This document shows, in pieces, positions 53,310 to 63,800 of a DNA stretch of 64,000 nt. Where the stretch lies: positions 248,001 to 312,000 of the forward strand of contig NZ_JHYF01000003.1 of the NCBI RefSeq assembly GCF_000621485.1, given 5' to 3'. This stretch comes from Alkaliphilus transvaalensis ATCC 700919 (GTDB lineage Bacteria; Bacillota; Clostridia; Peptostreptococcales; Natronincolaceae). Every line of letters begins with the position of its first letter. Position 1 is the first letter of the stretch. A program made the translations under genes and the position numbers. Below the pieces are notes generated by a model. That model saw only the letters and a program-made list of their open reading frames with translations, was not told the origin of the DNA and made no database searches.

Positions 53310-55337
53310 ATGATTTCAAATATGGATATATCTAAAGCAATGACAATTAAGTTAGACAATAGCCTGCCAGATATGCCTGCATTTATTGAAGGAATAAGAA
53401 GAGCACCCAATAGAGGATTTAAGTTAACCCCTGCCCAAACAGAAGTGGCATTGAAAAATGCCCTTCGATATATTCCAGAGGAGCTACATGAAACTGTAGC
53501 TCCTGAATTTCTGGAAGAACTAGTGACCTATGGTAGAATATACGGATATCGTTTCCGTCCAGCAGGAGACTTAAAGGCAAAATCTATTGACGAATATGCA
53601 GGAAACTGTCTTGAAGGTAAAGCTTTTCAAGTAATGATTGATAATAACTTAAGTTTTGATATTGCCCTTTACCCCTATGAATTAGTTACTTATGGGGAAA
53701 CTGGAAAGGTATGTCAGAACTGGATGCAATACCAGTTAATTATGAAGTATCTACAGGTAATGACTAATGAGCAAACTTTAGTTATTGAGTCAGGTCATCC
53801 ATTGGGATTATTTAAATCAAAACCAGATGCGCCAAGGGTAATTATCACCAATGCCCTAATGATAGGAATGTTTGATAATCCAAAAGATTGGGATATCGCT
53901 GAACAAATGGGTGTTGCCAACTATGGACAAATGACTGCTGGAGGTTGGATGTACATCGGACCTCAAGGAATCGTTCATGGGACCTTTAATACACTATTAA
54001 ATGCAGGTAGAAAAATTTTAGGCGTACCAGAAAATGAAGACTTAAAAGGAATTCTATTTGTTTCTTCAGGTTTAGGCGGAATGAGTGGAGCTCAGCCAAA
54101 GGCCGTTGAAATTGCCAATGGGGTAGGAATTTTTGCAGAAGTAGATTATTCTAGGATTGAGACTAGACATTCTCAAGGATGGGTTAATTTAGTATCAGCC
54201 GACTTGAAAGAAGTATTTGATAAGGCAAAAGAATATATGGAAAAGAAAGAACCTATTTCAATTGCTTATCATGGAAATATAGTAGATTTATTACAGTATG
54301 CAGTTGATCACAACATAAAAATAGATTTATTATCAGATCAGACGTCCTGTCACGCAGTTTATGAAGGTGGTTATTGTCCACAGGGATTAACTTTTGAAGA
54401 AAGGACGGAACTTTTAAAGCTTAATCGTGAACAATTTAACAAATTAGTTGATGAAACCCTAGTTACACACTATAAATTAATCAAAACCTTAGTGGAAAGA
54501 GGCACTTATTTCTTTGATTATGGTAACGCCTTTATGAAATCTGTCTATGATGCAGGTGTTAAAGAAATATCTAAAAATGGCATCGACGACAAAGATGGTT
54601 TTATTTGGCCATCCTATGTAGAAGATATTATGGGGCCAGAGCTTTTCGATTATGGTTATGGACCTTTCCGTTGGGTCTGCCTAAGTGGTAAGCATGAAGA
54701 CTTAATGAAGACCGACCAAGCTGCTATGGATTGTATTGATCCTAACAGAAGAGGTCAAGATCGTGATAACTATGTATGGATTAGAGATGCAGAAAAAAAC
54801 CAGTTAGTAGTAGGTACCCAAGCAAGAATATTATATCAGGATGCAATGGGTAGAACGAAAATTGCCCTTAAGTTTAATGAAATGGTTAGAAATGGTGAAG
54901 TTGGTCCAATTATGTTAGGGAGAGACCATCATGATGTTAGTGGTACAGATTCACCCTTTAGAGAAACATCAAACATTAAAGATGGTAGTAATGTTATGGC
55001 AGATATGGCCACCCAATGTTTTGCGGGTAATGCAGCTAGGGGTATGAGCTTAATCGCCCTACATAACGGTGGTGGTGTAGGAATCGGTAAGTCTATTAAT
55101 GGTGGTTTTGGAATGGTTCTAGATGGAAGTGAAAGGGTAGATAATATTTTAAAAACTGCTATGCCTTGGGATGTAATGGGAGGAGTAGCTAGAAGAGCTT
55201 GGGCAAGAAATGAGAACTCCATCAGTACAAGTATTGAATATAATCATGATAATCAAGGTACAGACCATATTACCATTCCCTTTATACCAAAGGAAGATTT
55301 AATCAAAGGGTTAGTGGAAAAGGTTTTTAATAAATAG
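53310..55337 (+). CDS. hutU: Urocanate hydratase
   Basis: This NAD+-containing lyase converts urocanate to imidazolonepropionate. At 675 residues it is the long form, as in eukaryotes and some anaerobes; the common bacterial HutU is about 550-560. Family signatures are visible: YGQMTAGGWMYIGPQGIVHGT (NAD-binding region), GGMSGAQPKA, RRGQDRDNYVWIRDAE and HDVSGTDSPFRETSN. It has 33 bp before it and is co-transcribed with fhs. AAAAGGGGAG precedes the ATG. Confidence 0.95.
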   Translation: MISNMDISKAMTIKLDNSLPDMPAFIEGIRRAPNRGFKLTPAQTEVALKNALRYIPEELHETVAPEFLEELVTYGRIYGYRFRPAGDLKAKSIDEYAGNCLEGKAFQVMIDNNLSFDIALYPYELVTYGETGKVCQNWMQYQLIMKYLQVMTNEQTLVIESGHPLGLFKSKPDAPRVIITNALMIGMFDNPKDWDIAEQMGVANYGQMTAGGWMYIGPQGIVHGTFNTLLNAGRKILGVPENEDLKGILFVSSGLGGMSGAQPKAVEIANGVGIFAEVDYSRIETRHSQGWVNLVSADLKEVFDKAKEYMEKKEPISIAYHGNIVDLLQYAVDHNIKIDLLSDQTSCHAVYEGGYCPQGLTFEERTELLKLNREQFNKLVDETLVTHYKLIKTLVERGTYFFDYGNAFMKSVYDAGVKEISKNGIDDKDGFIWPSYVEDIMGPELFDYGYGPFRWVCLSGKHEDLMKTDQAAMDCIDPNRRGQDRDNYVWIRDAEKNQLVVGTQARILYQDAMGRTKIALKFNEMVRNGEVGPIMLGRDHHDVSGTDSPFRETSNIKDGSNVMADMATQCFAGNAARGMSLIALHNGGGVGIGKSINGGFGMVLDGSERVDNILKTAMPWDVMGGVARRAWARNENSISTSIEYNHDNQGTDHITIPFIPKEDLIKGLVEKVFNK

Positions 55338-55435
55338 TTATAAAACTAAGTTTTATCCACTTGGGAAATAGATCTTTAATTTTAACTTGCGTTAATGTAA
55401 AAGAAAAAACGACAAAAGAGGGGAGAAATGCAGTC

Positions 55436-56332
55436 ATGAATAAGATTATTCAATGTGTTCCAAACTTTAGTGAAGGTAGAGATTTAGACAAAATCGAAAA
55501 AATCGTTAATCCTTTTAGAGGTAAAGATGGGGTTAAGCTATTAGACTACAGCAGAGACGAAGACCATAACCGTGTTGTTGTAACAGTTGTAGGAGAGCCA
55601 GAAGCCCTTAAGGGTGCAATGCTTGAAGCAATGGGCGTAGCAATTGAAGTAATTGATATGACCCAACACCAAGGTCAGCATCCAAGAATGGGAGCCATCG
55701 ACGTTGTACCATTTATCCCAATTAAAAATGTAAGTATGACAGAGGCTATTGAGTTATCAAAGGAAGTAGCTCAAGAGGCTTCTGAAAGATATGGTTTACC
55801 AATTTTCTTATATGAAAAGGCAGCTACAAGCCCAGACAGAGAAAATCTTGCAAAGGTTAGAAAGGGCGAATTTGAAGGTATGGCTGAGAAGGTTAAACAA
55901 TCAGAATGGAAGCCTGACTTTGGACCACAAGCAATTCATCCTACTGCAGGGGTTACTGCCGTTGGAGCTAGAATGCCCCTAGTAGCCTTCAATGTTAACC
56001 TTGATACACCTAGTTTAGAGGTTGCCAATAACATTGCAAAAAATGTACGTTTCTTAAGTGGTGGGTTAAGATACTGTAAAGCGATTGGGATAGATCTACA
56101 AGAAAGAGGTATTACGCAGGTTTCCATGAACATGACAGACTATTCAAAGACTGCCCTATACCGTGCCTTCGAATTAATTAAAATAGAGGCAAGAAGATAT
56201 GGTGTTAATGTAGTTGGTAGTGAGATAATTGGATTATTACCAATGGAAGCTTTAATTGATACAGCAGTTTACTATCTTGGAGTTGAAAACTTCTCTATGG
56301 AACAGGTTCTTGAAACAAGAATAATGGAGTAA
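55436..56332 (+). CDS. ftcD: Glutamate formimidoyltransferase
   Basis: This enzyme transfers the formimino group of N-formiminoglutamate to THF, yielding glutamate. The start MNKIIQCVPNFSEG is chosen by homology and by the GGGGAG site upstream, giving 298 residues; the frame is open 75 bp further. Family motifs: VPNFSEGRD near 8, DYSRDEDHNRVVVT, HPRMGAIDVVPFIP, GPQAIHPTAGVTAVGAR. The C-terminal cyclodeaminase domain found in the animal protein is absent and provided by the separate gene at 57620. Confidence 0.95.
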   Translation: MNKIIQCVPNFSEGRDLDKIEKIVNPFRGKDGVKLLDYSRDEDHNRVVVTVVGEPEALKGAMLEAMGVAIEVIDMTQHQGQHPRMGAIDVVPFIPIKNVSMTEAIELSKEVAQEASERYGLPIFLYEKAATSPDRENLAKVRKGEFEGMAEKVKQSEWKPDFGPQAIHPTAGVTAVGARMPLVAFNVNLDTPSLEVANNIAKNVRFLSGGLRYCKAIGIDLQERGITQVSMNMTDYSKTALYRAFELIKIEARRYGVNVVGSEIIGLLPMEALIDTAVYYLGVENFSMEQVLETRIME

Positions 56333-56348
56333 TATTGGAGTGATGATG

Positions 56349-57626
56349 ATGAAAAAAGGTAACATTTTGATAAAGTCAGCTGCAGAAGTAGTTACTTGCA
56401 GTGGTTTTAAGGCCAAAGGGGGAGCCGAAATGCAAGATTTAAAGGTAATCCCTAATGGGTCGGTGGTAATTGAAGATGGAGTCATAAAAGCTGTAGGCTT
56501 AACTGAAGAAATACTTAAACAATATGATGAATCAAAATATGAAGTAATTGATGCAACGGGTAAGGCAGTATTACCAGGTTTTGTAGATTCTCATACTCAC
56601 TTTGTTTTCGGAGGTTATCGTGCTGAAGAATTCTCTTGGAGACTTAAGGGCGTTAACTATATGGAAATTATGGAACGTGGGGGTGGTATTCTAAGTTCTG
56701 TTAGGGCAACTAAAGAAGCCAGTCACGAAGAATTATATCAAAGTGGTATGAAACGTTTAGATTCAATGTTGGCCTTTGGGGTGACAACCGTTGAAGGTAA
56801 AAGTGGCTATGGACTAGATTTAGAGACAGAGGTCAAGCAATTAGAAGTGATGAAACAGGTCAATGAAAATCATCCCATAGATGTTATCAGTACTTTCTTA
56901 GGAGCCCATGCGGTTCCGATGGAGTATAAAGGGAAAGAAGATGATTTTATTGACTATATGACAGATGAGGTTTTACCAGTTGTTGCAGAGAAGCAGCTGG
57001 CAACCTTCTGCGATATCTTCTGTGAGAAAAAGGTATTCTCTGTTGAACAATCGAGAAGACACTTAACTAAAGCAAAGGAGCTGGGCTTTAAAATTAAGTT
57101 GCATGCCGATGAAATTGTTCAACTAGGAGGTGCTGAACTATCAGCAGAACTTGGAGCAGTTTCGGCAGATCATTTATTGCAGGCATCTGATCAAGGGGTG
57201 GCGGATATGGCAGAGAAGGGTGTCATAGCAACCCTACTACCAGGAACAGCCTTTAGCTTAAAGGAAGACTTTGCCAGAGGTAGATATATGATTGATCAAG
57301 GCTGTGCAGTAGCCCTAGCAACAGACCTAAACCCAGGAAGTTGCTTTACAGAATCAATTCCTTTAATTTTTTCTTTAGCCACATTATATATGAAGATGAC
57401 GACAGAAGAAGCGATTACTGCCCTTACCATTAATGGTGCAGCAGCTGTCGATCAAGCCGATACAATTGGTAGTATTGATGTAGGGAAAAAGGGAGATGTG
57501 ATTATTTTGGAGTTTCCATCCTATCACTTTATTCCCTACCACATAGGTGTTAGTACGGTAGAAAAAGTAATTAAAAACGGTGTTCTTGTTTTTGATAAAG
57601 AAAGGGGAGACGGTAAGTTATGTTAG
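56349..57626 (+). CDS. hutI: Imidazolonepropionase
   Basis: This amidohydrolase opens imidazolonepropionate to N-formiminoglutamate. The start is taken at the last of three ATGs in a row (MKKGNILIKSAAE), 8 bp after TTGGAG, giving 425 residues. Metal-binding motifs: DSHTHFVFGGYRAEEF (near 77), KLHADEI, SADHLL and ATDLNPGSC. It starts 14 bp after ftcD and overlaps fchA by 7 bp. Confidence 0.95.
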   Translation: MKKGNILIKSAAEVVTCSGFKAKGGAEMQDLKVIPNGSVVIEDGVIKAVGLTEEILKQYDESKYEVIDATGKAVLPGFVDSHTHFVFGGYRAEEFSWRLKGVNYMEIMERGGGILSSVRATKEASHEELYQSGMKRLDSMLAFGVTTVEGKSGYGLDLETEVKQLEVMKQVNENHPIDVISTFLGAHAVPMEYKGKEDDFIDYMTDEVLPVVAEKQLATFCDIFCEKKVFSVEQSRRHLTKAKELGFKIKLHADEIVQLGGAELSAELGAVSADHLLQASDQGVADMAEKGVIATLLPGTAFSLKEDFARGRYMIDQGCAVALATDLNPGSCFTESIPLIFSLATLYMKMTTEEAITALTINGAAAVDQADTIGSIDVGKKGDVIILEFPSYHFIPYHIGVSTVEKVIKNGVLVFDKERGDGKLC

Positions 57627-58237
57627 GAGCAATGGGTCTTAAGGAATTTTTAGAGAAAACAGCATCAAGTGATCCAGTACCTGGTGGCGGAAGTATTGCA
57701 GCTATGAGTGGCGCAACAGCAGCTGCGTTAACAGAAATGGTTGCTAATCTTACAATTGGTAAGAAGAAGTATGTTGAAGTAGAAGAAGAAATGAAGGAAG
57801 TTGCCAGTAAAGCAAATGAACTTAGAGAAAAACTAATTGGTGATATCGACCGAGATGCTGCATCCTTTAATAAGGTAATGGACGCCTTCAAGCTTCCAAA
57901 GGAAACTGACGAAGAAAAAGCAGCAAGAACAGAAGCAATACAAGCTTGTACGAAGGAGGCTGCTCTAGTTCCACTAGAAGTAGCTAAGGAAGCCTTCAAT
58001 ATGATGGGAATCATCGAAGCAGTAGTTGAAAAGGGTAATTCAAATGCTGTAACTGATGGAGCTGTGGCAGCGATGATGGCAAGAACAGCAGTATTATCTG
58101 CCCTATGGAATGTAAAAATTAACTTATCTTCTATTAAAGATGAAGCCTTTGTTGCTGAGGTAAGCCAAGAGGTGAAGGAATTAGAAGAAAAAGTTCAAGT
58201 AAGAGAAAAGGAAATATTAAGCAAGGTAGTATTGTAG
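57620..58237 (+). CDS. fchA: Formiminotetrahydrofolate cyclodeaminase
   Basis: This enzyme converts 5-formimino-THF to 5,10-methenyl-THF and ammonia. The 205 residues have the family motifs SSDPVPGGGSIAAMSGATAAAL (seen as VPGGGSIAAMSGA) and DAASFNKVMDAFKLPK. It overlaps hutI by 7 bp and is translationally coupled. Methenyl-THF must then go through FolD (not in this window) to formyl-THF and Fhs. A terminator follows. Confidence 0.94.
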   Translation: MLGAMGLKEFLEKTASSDPVPGGGSIAAMSGATAAALTEMVANLTIGKKKYVEVEEEMKEVASKANELREKLIGDIDRDAASFNKVMDAFKLPKETDEEKAARTEAIQACTKEAALVPLEVAKEAFNMMGIIEAVVEKGNSNAVTDGAVAAMMARTAVLSALWNVKINLSSIKDEAFVAEVSQEVKELEEKVQVREKEILSKVVL

Positions 58238-58570
58238 AAACATTATAAACATAATATAAACATTGTGGAAACATCATAGAAATGGAAAGAGAAAAAGACA
58301 TCCTCCTATAAAAATGGGGGATGTCTTTTTGTAGGAAAAAATTTATGTGAATTTGAGTAGACAATCATCAGATGGGTAGATATAATTAACATATAGAATA
58401 ATATAATGTGTTCAAAAACTTGACAGTTTAGCTAGTCAAAATTATGTAATAGGTGGATATACCAAGATTTGAGGCTAATGATCAAAGTTATTAGAAAGAA
58501 AGGTGGGGTTTAGGAAAACGTTTAACTGTTCAAAAAGTTTACAGAAGAAAAATCTAAGGGGGAAATAAAA
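58238..58570. other. Intergenic region before the secreted hydrolase-like gene
   Basis: The region holds the terminator (58292-58330) and two near-copies of TTCAAAAAcTTgACAG (58411-58426 and 58530-58545); a third lies after the next gene. GGAAAACGTTTAAC (58513-58526) is cre-like. Confidence 0.5.
58292..58330 (+). terminator. Terminator of the fhs-hut operon
   Basis: AAAAAGACATCCTCC (58292-58306) pairs with GGGGATGTCTTTTT (58317-58330), ending in Ts. Confidence 0.9.
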
Positions 58571-59380
58571 ATGAGAAAAAACAAGGGTTTAAGATTTATT
58601 GCTATTTTTGTGTTAACGATGGTAATTGCCTTTGGGGGAATTGTACCAGGTACATATCTAGTGGCAGAAGCCAATCATTTTACAGAAAGTCAGATGTATC
58701 CATTACATTTTTTAAACATCTATGAAAGAACCGTTACCTATAACCTTGCCCCAGGCACTGTTTTGGTTATGTACCCGGGAAATAATCGAACTGTGTATAC
58801 TTATTGGGCAGCTGAGGGATTATTGGAGAACAATACTGTTAAAACAATTGTGATGGCAGGGGTGGGAAGTAGTTCGTTAGGAACAGCGGCTTTTGCAAAA
58901 CAAGTTGCAAATGAATTGGGAGAGCCTGTAGCAGGAATTGTAACAGGTTGGGGAGATTCGACAATTTGGTATTATGGGACTCAAGGTTATTATGTTGGAC
59001 GCCCAAACAACATTGATGGAACATATTATACCAATGCAGCCTCGTATAAGTTATACGATTTGTATCGTGCTGGTGCACATCCCTACCGAGTTGTTGGACA
59101 TAGTAAAGGGAGTTTAGATATAGCTAATGCCTTATTTAGGTTAAATAACGAAGGTAGAAGTAGCTTGTACAATGAAACGACTTTTATATCTTTTGGAATT
59201 GGTGTAAATAGACCAACAGGATTAGCTAATTATCGTGGATATCTAGGTACAGAAGATAGTCTCGGAGAACTAAATACAACCAGCTACACTGACTTAACAA
59301 GGGTTAATGGTGCAGAACATCATACAAATCCATTGGTAGCTAAGTATTTACCTGTAACAAGTAACCGTTTAGCTAGATAA
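58571..59380 (+). CDS. Secreted protein with lipase-like GHSKG motif
   Basis: The 269-residue protein has a signal peptide (about 1-34, cleavage near VAEA-N). The mature part has VVGHSKGSLDIANAL (GHSKG near 177), the nucleophile-elbow pattern GxSxG of alpha/beta hydrolases, and a possible catalytic His in GAEHHTNPLVAKYLP near the C-terminus. TVKTIVMAGVGSSSLGTAAF and VAGIVTGWGDSTIWYYG fit core strands. The family is not one I can name. AAGGGGG precedes the ATG. The gene is alone, flanked by terminators. Confidence 0.7.
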   Translation: MRKNKGLRFIAIFVLTMVIAFGGIVPGTYLVAEANHFTESQMYPLHFLNIYERTVTYNLAPGTVLVMYPGNNRTVYTYWAAEGLLENNTVKTIVMAGVGSSSLGTAAFAKQVANELGEPVAGIVTGWGDSTIWYYGTQGYYVGRPNNIDGTYYTNAASYKLYDLYRAGAHPYRVVGHSKGSLDIANALFRLNNEGRSSLYNETTFISFGIGVNRPTGLANYRGYLGTEDSLGELNTTSYTDLTRVNGAEHHTNPLVAKYLPVTSNRLAR

Positions 59381-59396
59381 ATCAAATTTTAATAGT

Positions 59397-59427
59397 AGGT
59401 TCACCCTTTCTGGGTGAACCTTTATTA
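59397..59427 (+). terminator. Terminator of the secreted hydrolase-like gene
   Basis: AGGTTCACCC (59397-59406) pairs perfectly with GGGTGAACCT (59412-59421), followed by TTATTA. Confidence 0.9.
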
Positions 59428-59628
59428 CGTTCTCAAAAGTTGACAAAACTAAGGTTATCAATCCATTAATTTTTGGTAACAAATAAAGGAATCAGACCCT
59501 TGTTGTAGAAATAGGTAGCAAAATGACGTATGAATTATGACTATCTTGTAAAACAGTTTATTATATTAGTCTAAGGCGGGACAGTAACTTTGTTTATGCT
59601 ATAAAAATAATCAAGTAGAGGTGAGGAA

Positions 59629-60177
59629 ATGATTTTAGAGACTTTGAGCTTTATTGGAGAAAAACTGAATGAAAATGAGGTTCTTTGGGCTGTTGGAGCT
59701 TCACTTTTGCTAAATCAATATGGCTTAATAGACAAACCAAATGATATTGACCTAATGGTAGATCAAAAAGATTATCCAAAGGTACATCAGATATTAAAGG
59801 GATTAGGTAGTGAAGTTAGTATCGAAACAAAATCATCAGATTATGAAACTGAATGCTTTAGTAAATACATAATTAAGGGTGTATCAATTGATGTAATGGC
59901 TGGTTTTATAATAAATCATAAAGAAGGACAATATAAATATGAGTTTGATTCTAGTTCAGTCAATGAAAGGTTATTAATTAATGATGTTGAAATTCCCTTT
60001 ACTGCATTAGAAGATTGGTTTGTTTTGTATCAGTTGATGAAAAATAGAGAAGCTAAAGTAAGATTGATAGAAGACTATTTGCTAACGGCAGGTATTAAAA
60101 GAAAAGACCTATTAGAAAGAGCATTAACGAAGGTTTTACCTAAGGAAGTAAAAGAGAAAATTAGTAACTTTCTTTAA
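59629..60177 (+). CDS. Nucleotidyltransferase-fold protein
   Basis: The 182-residue protein has a minimal nucleotidyltransferase core: VLWAVGASLLLNQYGL followed by NDIDLMV (Asp39, Asp41) and a third acidic residue in GVSIDVMAGF (Asp88). This pattern occurs in DUF1814/AbiEii-like and MNT proteins and related hypothetical families. The rest is helical. No partner HEPN or toxin/antitoxin gene lies beside it. AGAGGTGAGG precedes the ATG. Substrate and role are unknown. Confidence 0.7.
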   Translation: MILETLSFIGEKLNENEVLWAVGASLLLNQYGLIDKPNDIDLMVDQKDYPKVHQILKGLGSEVSIETKSSDYETECFSKYIIKGVSIDVMAGFIINHKEGQYKYEFDSSSVNERLLINDVEIPFTALEDWFVLYQLMKNREAKVRLIEDYLLTAGIKRKDLLERALTKVLPKEVKEKISNFL

Positions 60178-60285
60178 GGGTGAAAAGGACTAAAAGAATG
60201 ATAAGGATTAAAAGGATTAAAAGAATAAAAAAGCTTAATCATAAATTATTTTGATAAATAAACGATTAAAAATAGGAGTGATGAA

Positions 60286-60678
60286 ATGGAAATATTAATA
60301 ACGAAAGCAGATTCTTCGACAGAGGATATTTTAGTAGATTTTAAAACCCCCTATGGTGAAGGAAAAGCTTTTTGGAATGGTGTTAAGGTGTTTAATCCAG
60401 AAGAAAATCAGAAATATAAGGTGGAGTTCGATATATCTGATCCGCTAGTTTGGGGAAAAGAGATCCATTTGAGTGAAAGGAATACCTTCCATCTGTCTGC
60501 CACTGATGAAGGGGTTCAACTGACTGGAAGGTTGGAAGAAGTTGATGAAGATGACATTGCTATCTTGAAATTTGGTGAAAGTATTATTCAATTAGAGGTA
60601 GAAGGGAAAAAGTTACCCATTGGTAAATTTGTTGATATTTCAACAGGATTTTTAGAAATATATGAAATAGCCTATTAA
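60286..60678 (+). CDS. Conserved hypothetical, beta-rich
   Basis: The 130-residue protein has no signal peptide or membrane segment and a strongly beta-rich acidic sequence (YKVEFDISDPLVWGKEIHLS, GVQLTGRLEEVDEDDIAILK, LPIGKFVDISTGFLEIYEI). I recognise no family; it looks like a small cytoplasmic beta-sandwich or OB-like protein. GGAGTG precedes the ATG. A terminator follows. Confidence 0.6.
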   Translation: MEILITKADSSTEDILVDFKTPYGEGKAFWNGVKVFNPEENQKYKVEFDISDPLVWGKEIHLSERNTFHLSATDEGVQLTGRLEEVDEDDIAILKFGESIIQLEVEGKKLPIGKFVDISTGFLEIYEIAY

Positions 60679-60707
60679 ACTTGGATGTAGAGTCCAAGTT
60701 TTTTTCT
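60677..60707 (+). terminator. Intrinsic terminator
   Basis: AAACTTGGA (60677-60685) pairs perfectly with TCCAAGTTT (60693-60701), followed by a T-run. Confidence 0.92.
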
Positions 60708-60809
60708 CTCTTTTTGGCAAGGCTTTTCTTTTCTTCTTAATAAAAGGATTTTTAGTTCCTATCAAGAATTAATAATAGATTAGCATCCAACAGCAGGGAG
60801 GTTCAACCG

Positions 60810-63800
60810 ATGAGGAATATAGAAGTAAAAGTATTCAATACACCCACCGTTTTTAAAGCTGAAGAAAAAATTCTATTTCCCTTCCGAAAGGCTGAGGCTT
60901 TATTTTATTACCTTTTAGTTAAGGGAGAATCTACTAGAGATGAGCTAGTAAACCTCTTATGGGGAGAAATAGATGAAGAGACTGCAAAAAAGAATCTCAG
61001 AAATGCCATGTACAAAATTAGAAAGGTTTTTGACCTTGACATTATTATCTCCCCACAAAAATCAATTGTGATGCTTAATCCTGAAATTCAAATTAAAACA
61101 GATTTAGAAATTTTTTTATCTTCGAAAAATGAGGGTCTTGAGGTATATACAGGAGAATTTTTACAGGGCTTTTTGGTGAAGGATGGAGAGGCCTTCGAAG
61201 CGTGGATGTATCATACGAGGGAGCAATATAAAGATGCCTATATTGCTAGGGTAAATAAAAAGATTGAAGAAGAAATGAATAGAGACCATTGGGGGGAGAT
61301 AGAGCATTATGGTAAGCTTTTAATTACTGTCGATCAGTTTGATGAAAGAGCCTATCGAACCCTAATGAAGTTATATATAAAAGAAGGGGCCTATAACAAA
61401 GGAATCGATTTATACCAAAAACTATCTAAGACATTAGAGTTGGAATTAGGAATTAAGCCTGATTCAGAGACAAAAGTAATCTATGAAAAACTATTGAAAT
61501 TAAGGGATCTTCAAGAAAATCAAGTGAAAGAGTCCTATGAAAACTATTTCTACGGAAGAACTGAAGAGCTAACCATGCTAAGAAAAGATGCCCAACTATT
61601 TACTAAGGGAGAAGGGGGTAAGTCCTACTTAATTGTTGGAGAAGCTGGAATAGGTAAGACTAGGCTAAAAGATCAGTTTCTTAGGATGATTAACAGTGAT
61701 GATATTTATATATTCAATGCTAATTGCTATCAAGCAGAAGAAAAATATATTTTAAAACCTTGGAATGGTATTTTTTCAAAAATAGCAGATTTACTAAATA
61801 AAGAGAAGATATCAATCCCCGTAATTTGGCGGAATGTTATTTCATACTTCTTCCCTATTTTTGCTACAGAAGGTAGTCTTCCTACAGTTAATCCTGCAAA
61901 TCGTATGGATTCTATGCAGTATCAGGTGGCAGAAGAGGCAGTACAAGGGTTATTTAAAAAGCTTTCAGAAAAGAAAAAAATTCTATTAGTTTTTGAAGAC
62001 CTTCAATGGATTGATTCTATCAGTTTATCTTTATTAAGTAGTATTCTTTTACATGATAATAAAAGTAAAGTAATGTTTATTGGAACATGCCGTAACATCC
62101 AAAATGAAAGGATAGATCGATTTTCTGCTTTACTTACCAAATATGACTTAATGGAAAAAATAGTGATTGAAAGGTTTAACGAAACACAGGTAAAGGAGTT
62201 TATAGATGGTGCATTGCCAAACTTTACAGTATCTGATGAAATGAAGGAAAAAATATATGAAGAAACAGAAGGGAACACTTTCTTTTTAGTGGAATTTTTA
62301 AACTCAATTAAGGAAAGTAGAAATATAGGTGAGATGTCCACTAAAATGAAGGATATCCTCAATAGCAGATTGATAGACATATCAGAAGAAGGACGAAAAA
62401 TACTAAATATCGTTTCATTATTTTTTGATAAAGTATCATTAGACCTATTAAAGGAGTTAGTTGGAAAAGATGAGTTAGAAGTTATGGAGATGATGGAAGA
62501 ACTTCAAAACAAATGTTTAATTAAAGAGGATCACGAAGACGACAAAATCAATTTTCTATTTACCCACCAAAAAATTAGAGAGTTTATTTATTTACAACAG
62601 TCCATTGCTAAGAGAAAACTATTACACAATAAAATAGGTCTAATACTTGAAAAACAACTAAAAAATGAGAAAAGCGATATGCTTATTTATTCTAGATTGA
62701 TCTATCATTTTTCCAATAGTGGAAATAAACTGTTAGCCTTAAAATATCAGATGAAGAACGTTGATGCCTATTTAGAGTTTACCCACGAACTATTTCCAGT
62801 TTTAAGTAGTAATCTGCAAATGAAGGAAAAAAGTCTGTATTTAACTAAAGATGAGTCTAAAAAGCAAATAGATGAACTAGAGAACATACTCAAGAATATT
62901 TCTGAAGAGGAAAGACTTAGAGAAGAGATGATTGACCTACAGGTTGCCTTCTATCATATGAAGGGGAGGTTTTTAATACGGGAAGGTGAATATGATAAAG
63001 GAATAAAATATATCCAAGAAATGATCACCTATGCCCTAGAGATCGGCAATTATGATTATGGATTAAAGGGCTTTAAGCAAATGATTTATTATGGTATTCA
63101 AACTTATAATATTCCTTTAATGAAGGAATACCTTCAGCAGGGACTAGAAATGGTTCATTATAGTAAAATCAAAAAGGAAGAAGCTATTTTCCTTAGATTA
63201 AAGGCTGTAAGCAAAATCATGTCGGCAGAATATGATGAAGCAGAAGAGATCTTAAAACAGGCAATAGGCCTCTTTAATGATATCAGTAAAATGGAGGATA
63301 AGTATGCCTTGAATATTGCCGCCAGCTATAACTATCTAGGTGAAATTAGACGATATAAAATGCAGTTCAACCCTGCCCTACATTACTATGATAAAGCAAT
63401 GGCAATTTGTGAAGAGAAGAAGGTAACTAGAGGGTTAACCATCTTTAGTACGAATGCAGGTCAGACGGCTTTTGATATGGGAGACTATGAACGAGCCAAA
63501 GTATACTTTGATAAGGCTCTAAAAATCTATAGGCAATTTGATGTTCTATGGGGGCGGGCAATTGCTGAAGGGTATATGGCACTATTGATGATTAGAAGGG
63601 GAAATTATAAAGGGGCTTTAGAAAGTTTAAAAAGGGCAGAGGTCTATGGAGAACGGATTAAAAGTCCTTACGAACTTGGGTTAATCTGTCGTGTAAAGGC
63701 AGAAATAAAGTCTAATATGAAGAACAATGAAAAACTCCAGAAGGTTTTTGAAAATTATTTACGTGAAGATTTAGAAGTATATTGTAATAAAGGGATTTCA

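Noticed and set aside
55361-55435. N-terminal extension of ftcD
   Set aside because: The extension does not belong to the family; the protein starts at MNKIIQCVPNF after GGGGAG.
60180-60240. Short repeats GGATTAAAA as a possible CRISPR-like array
   Set aside because: Units are under 12 bp, irregular and have no spacers; simple low-complexity sequence.
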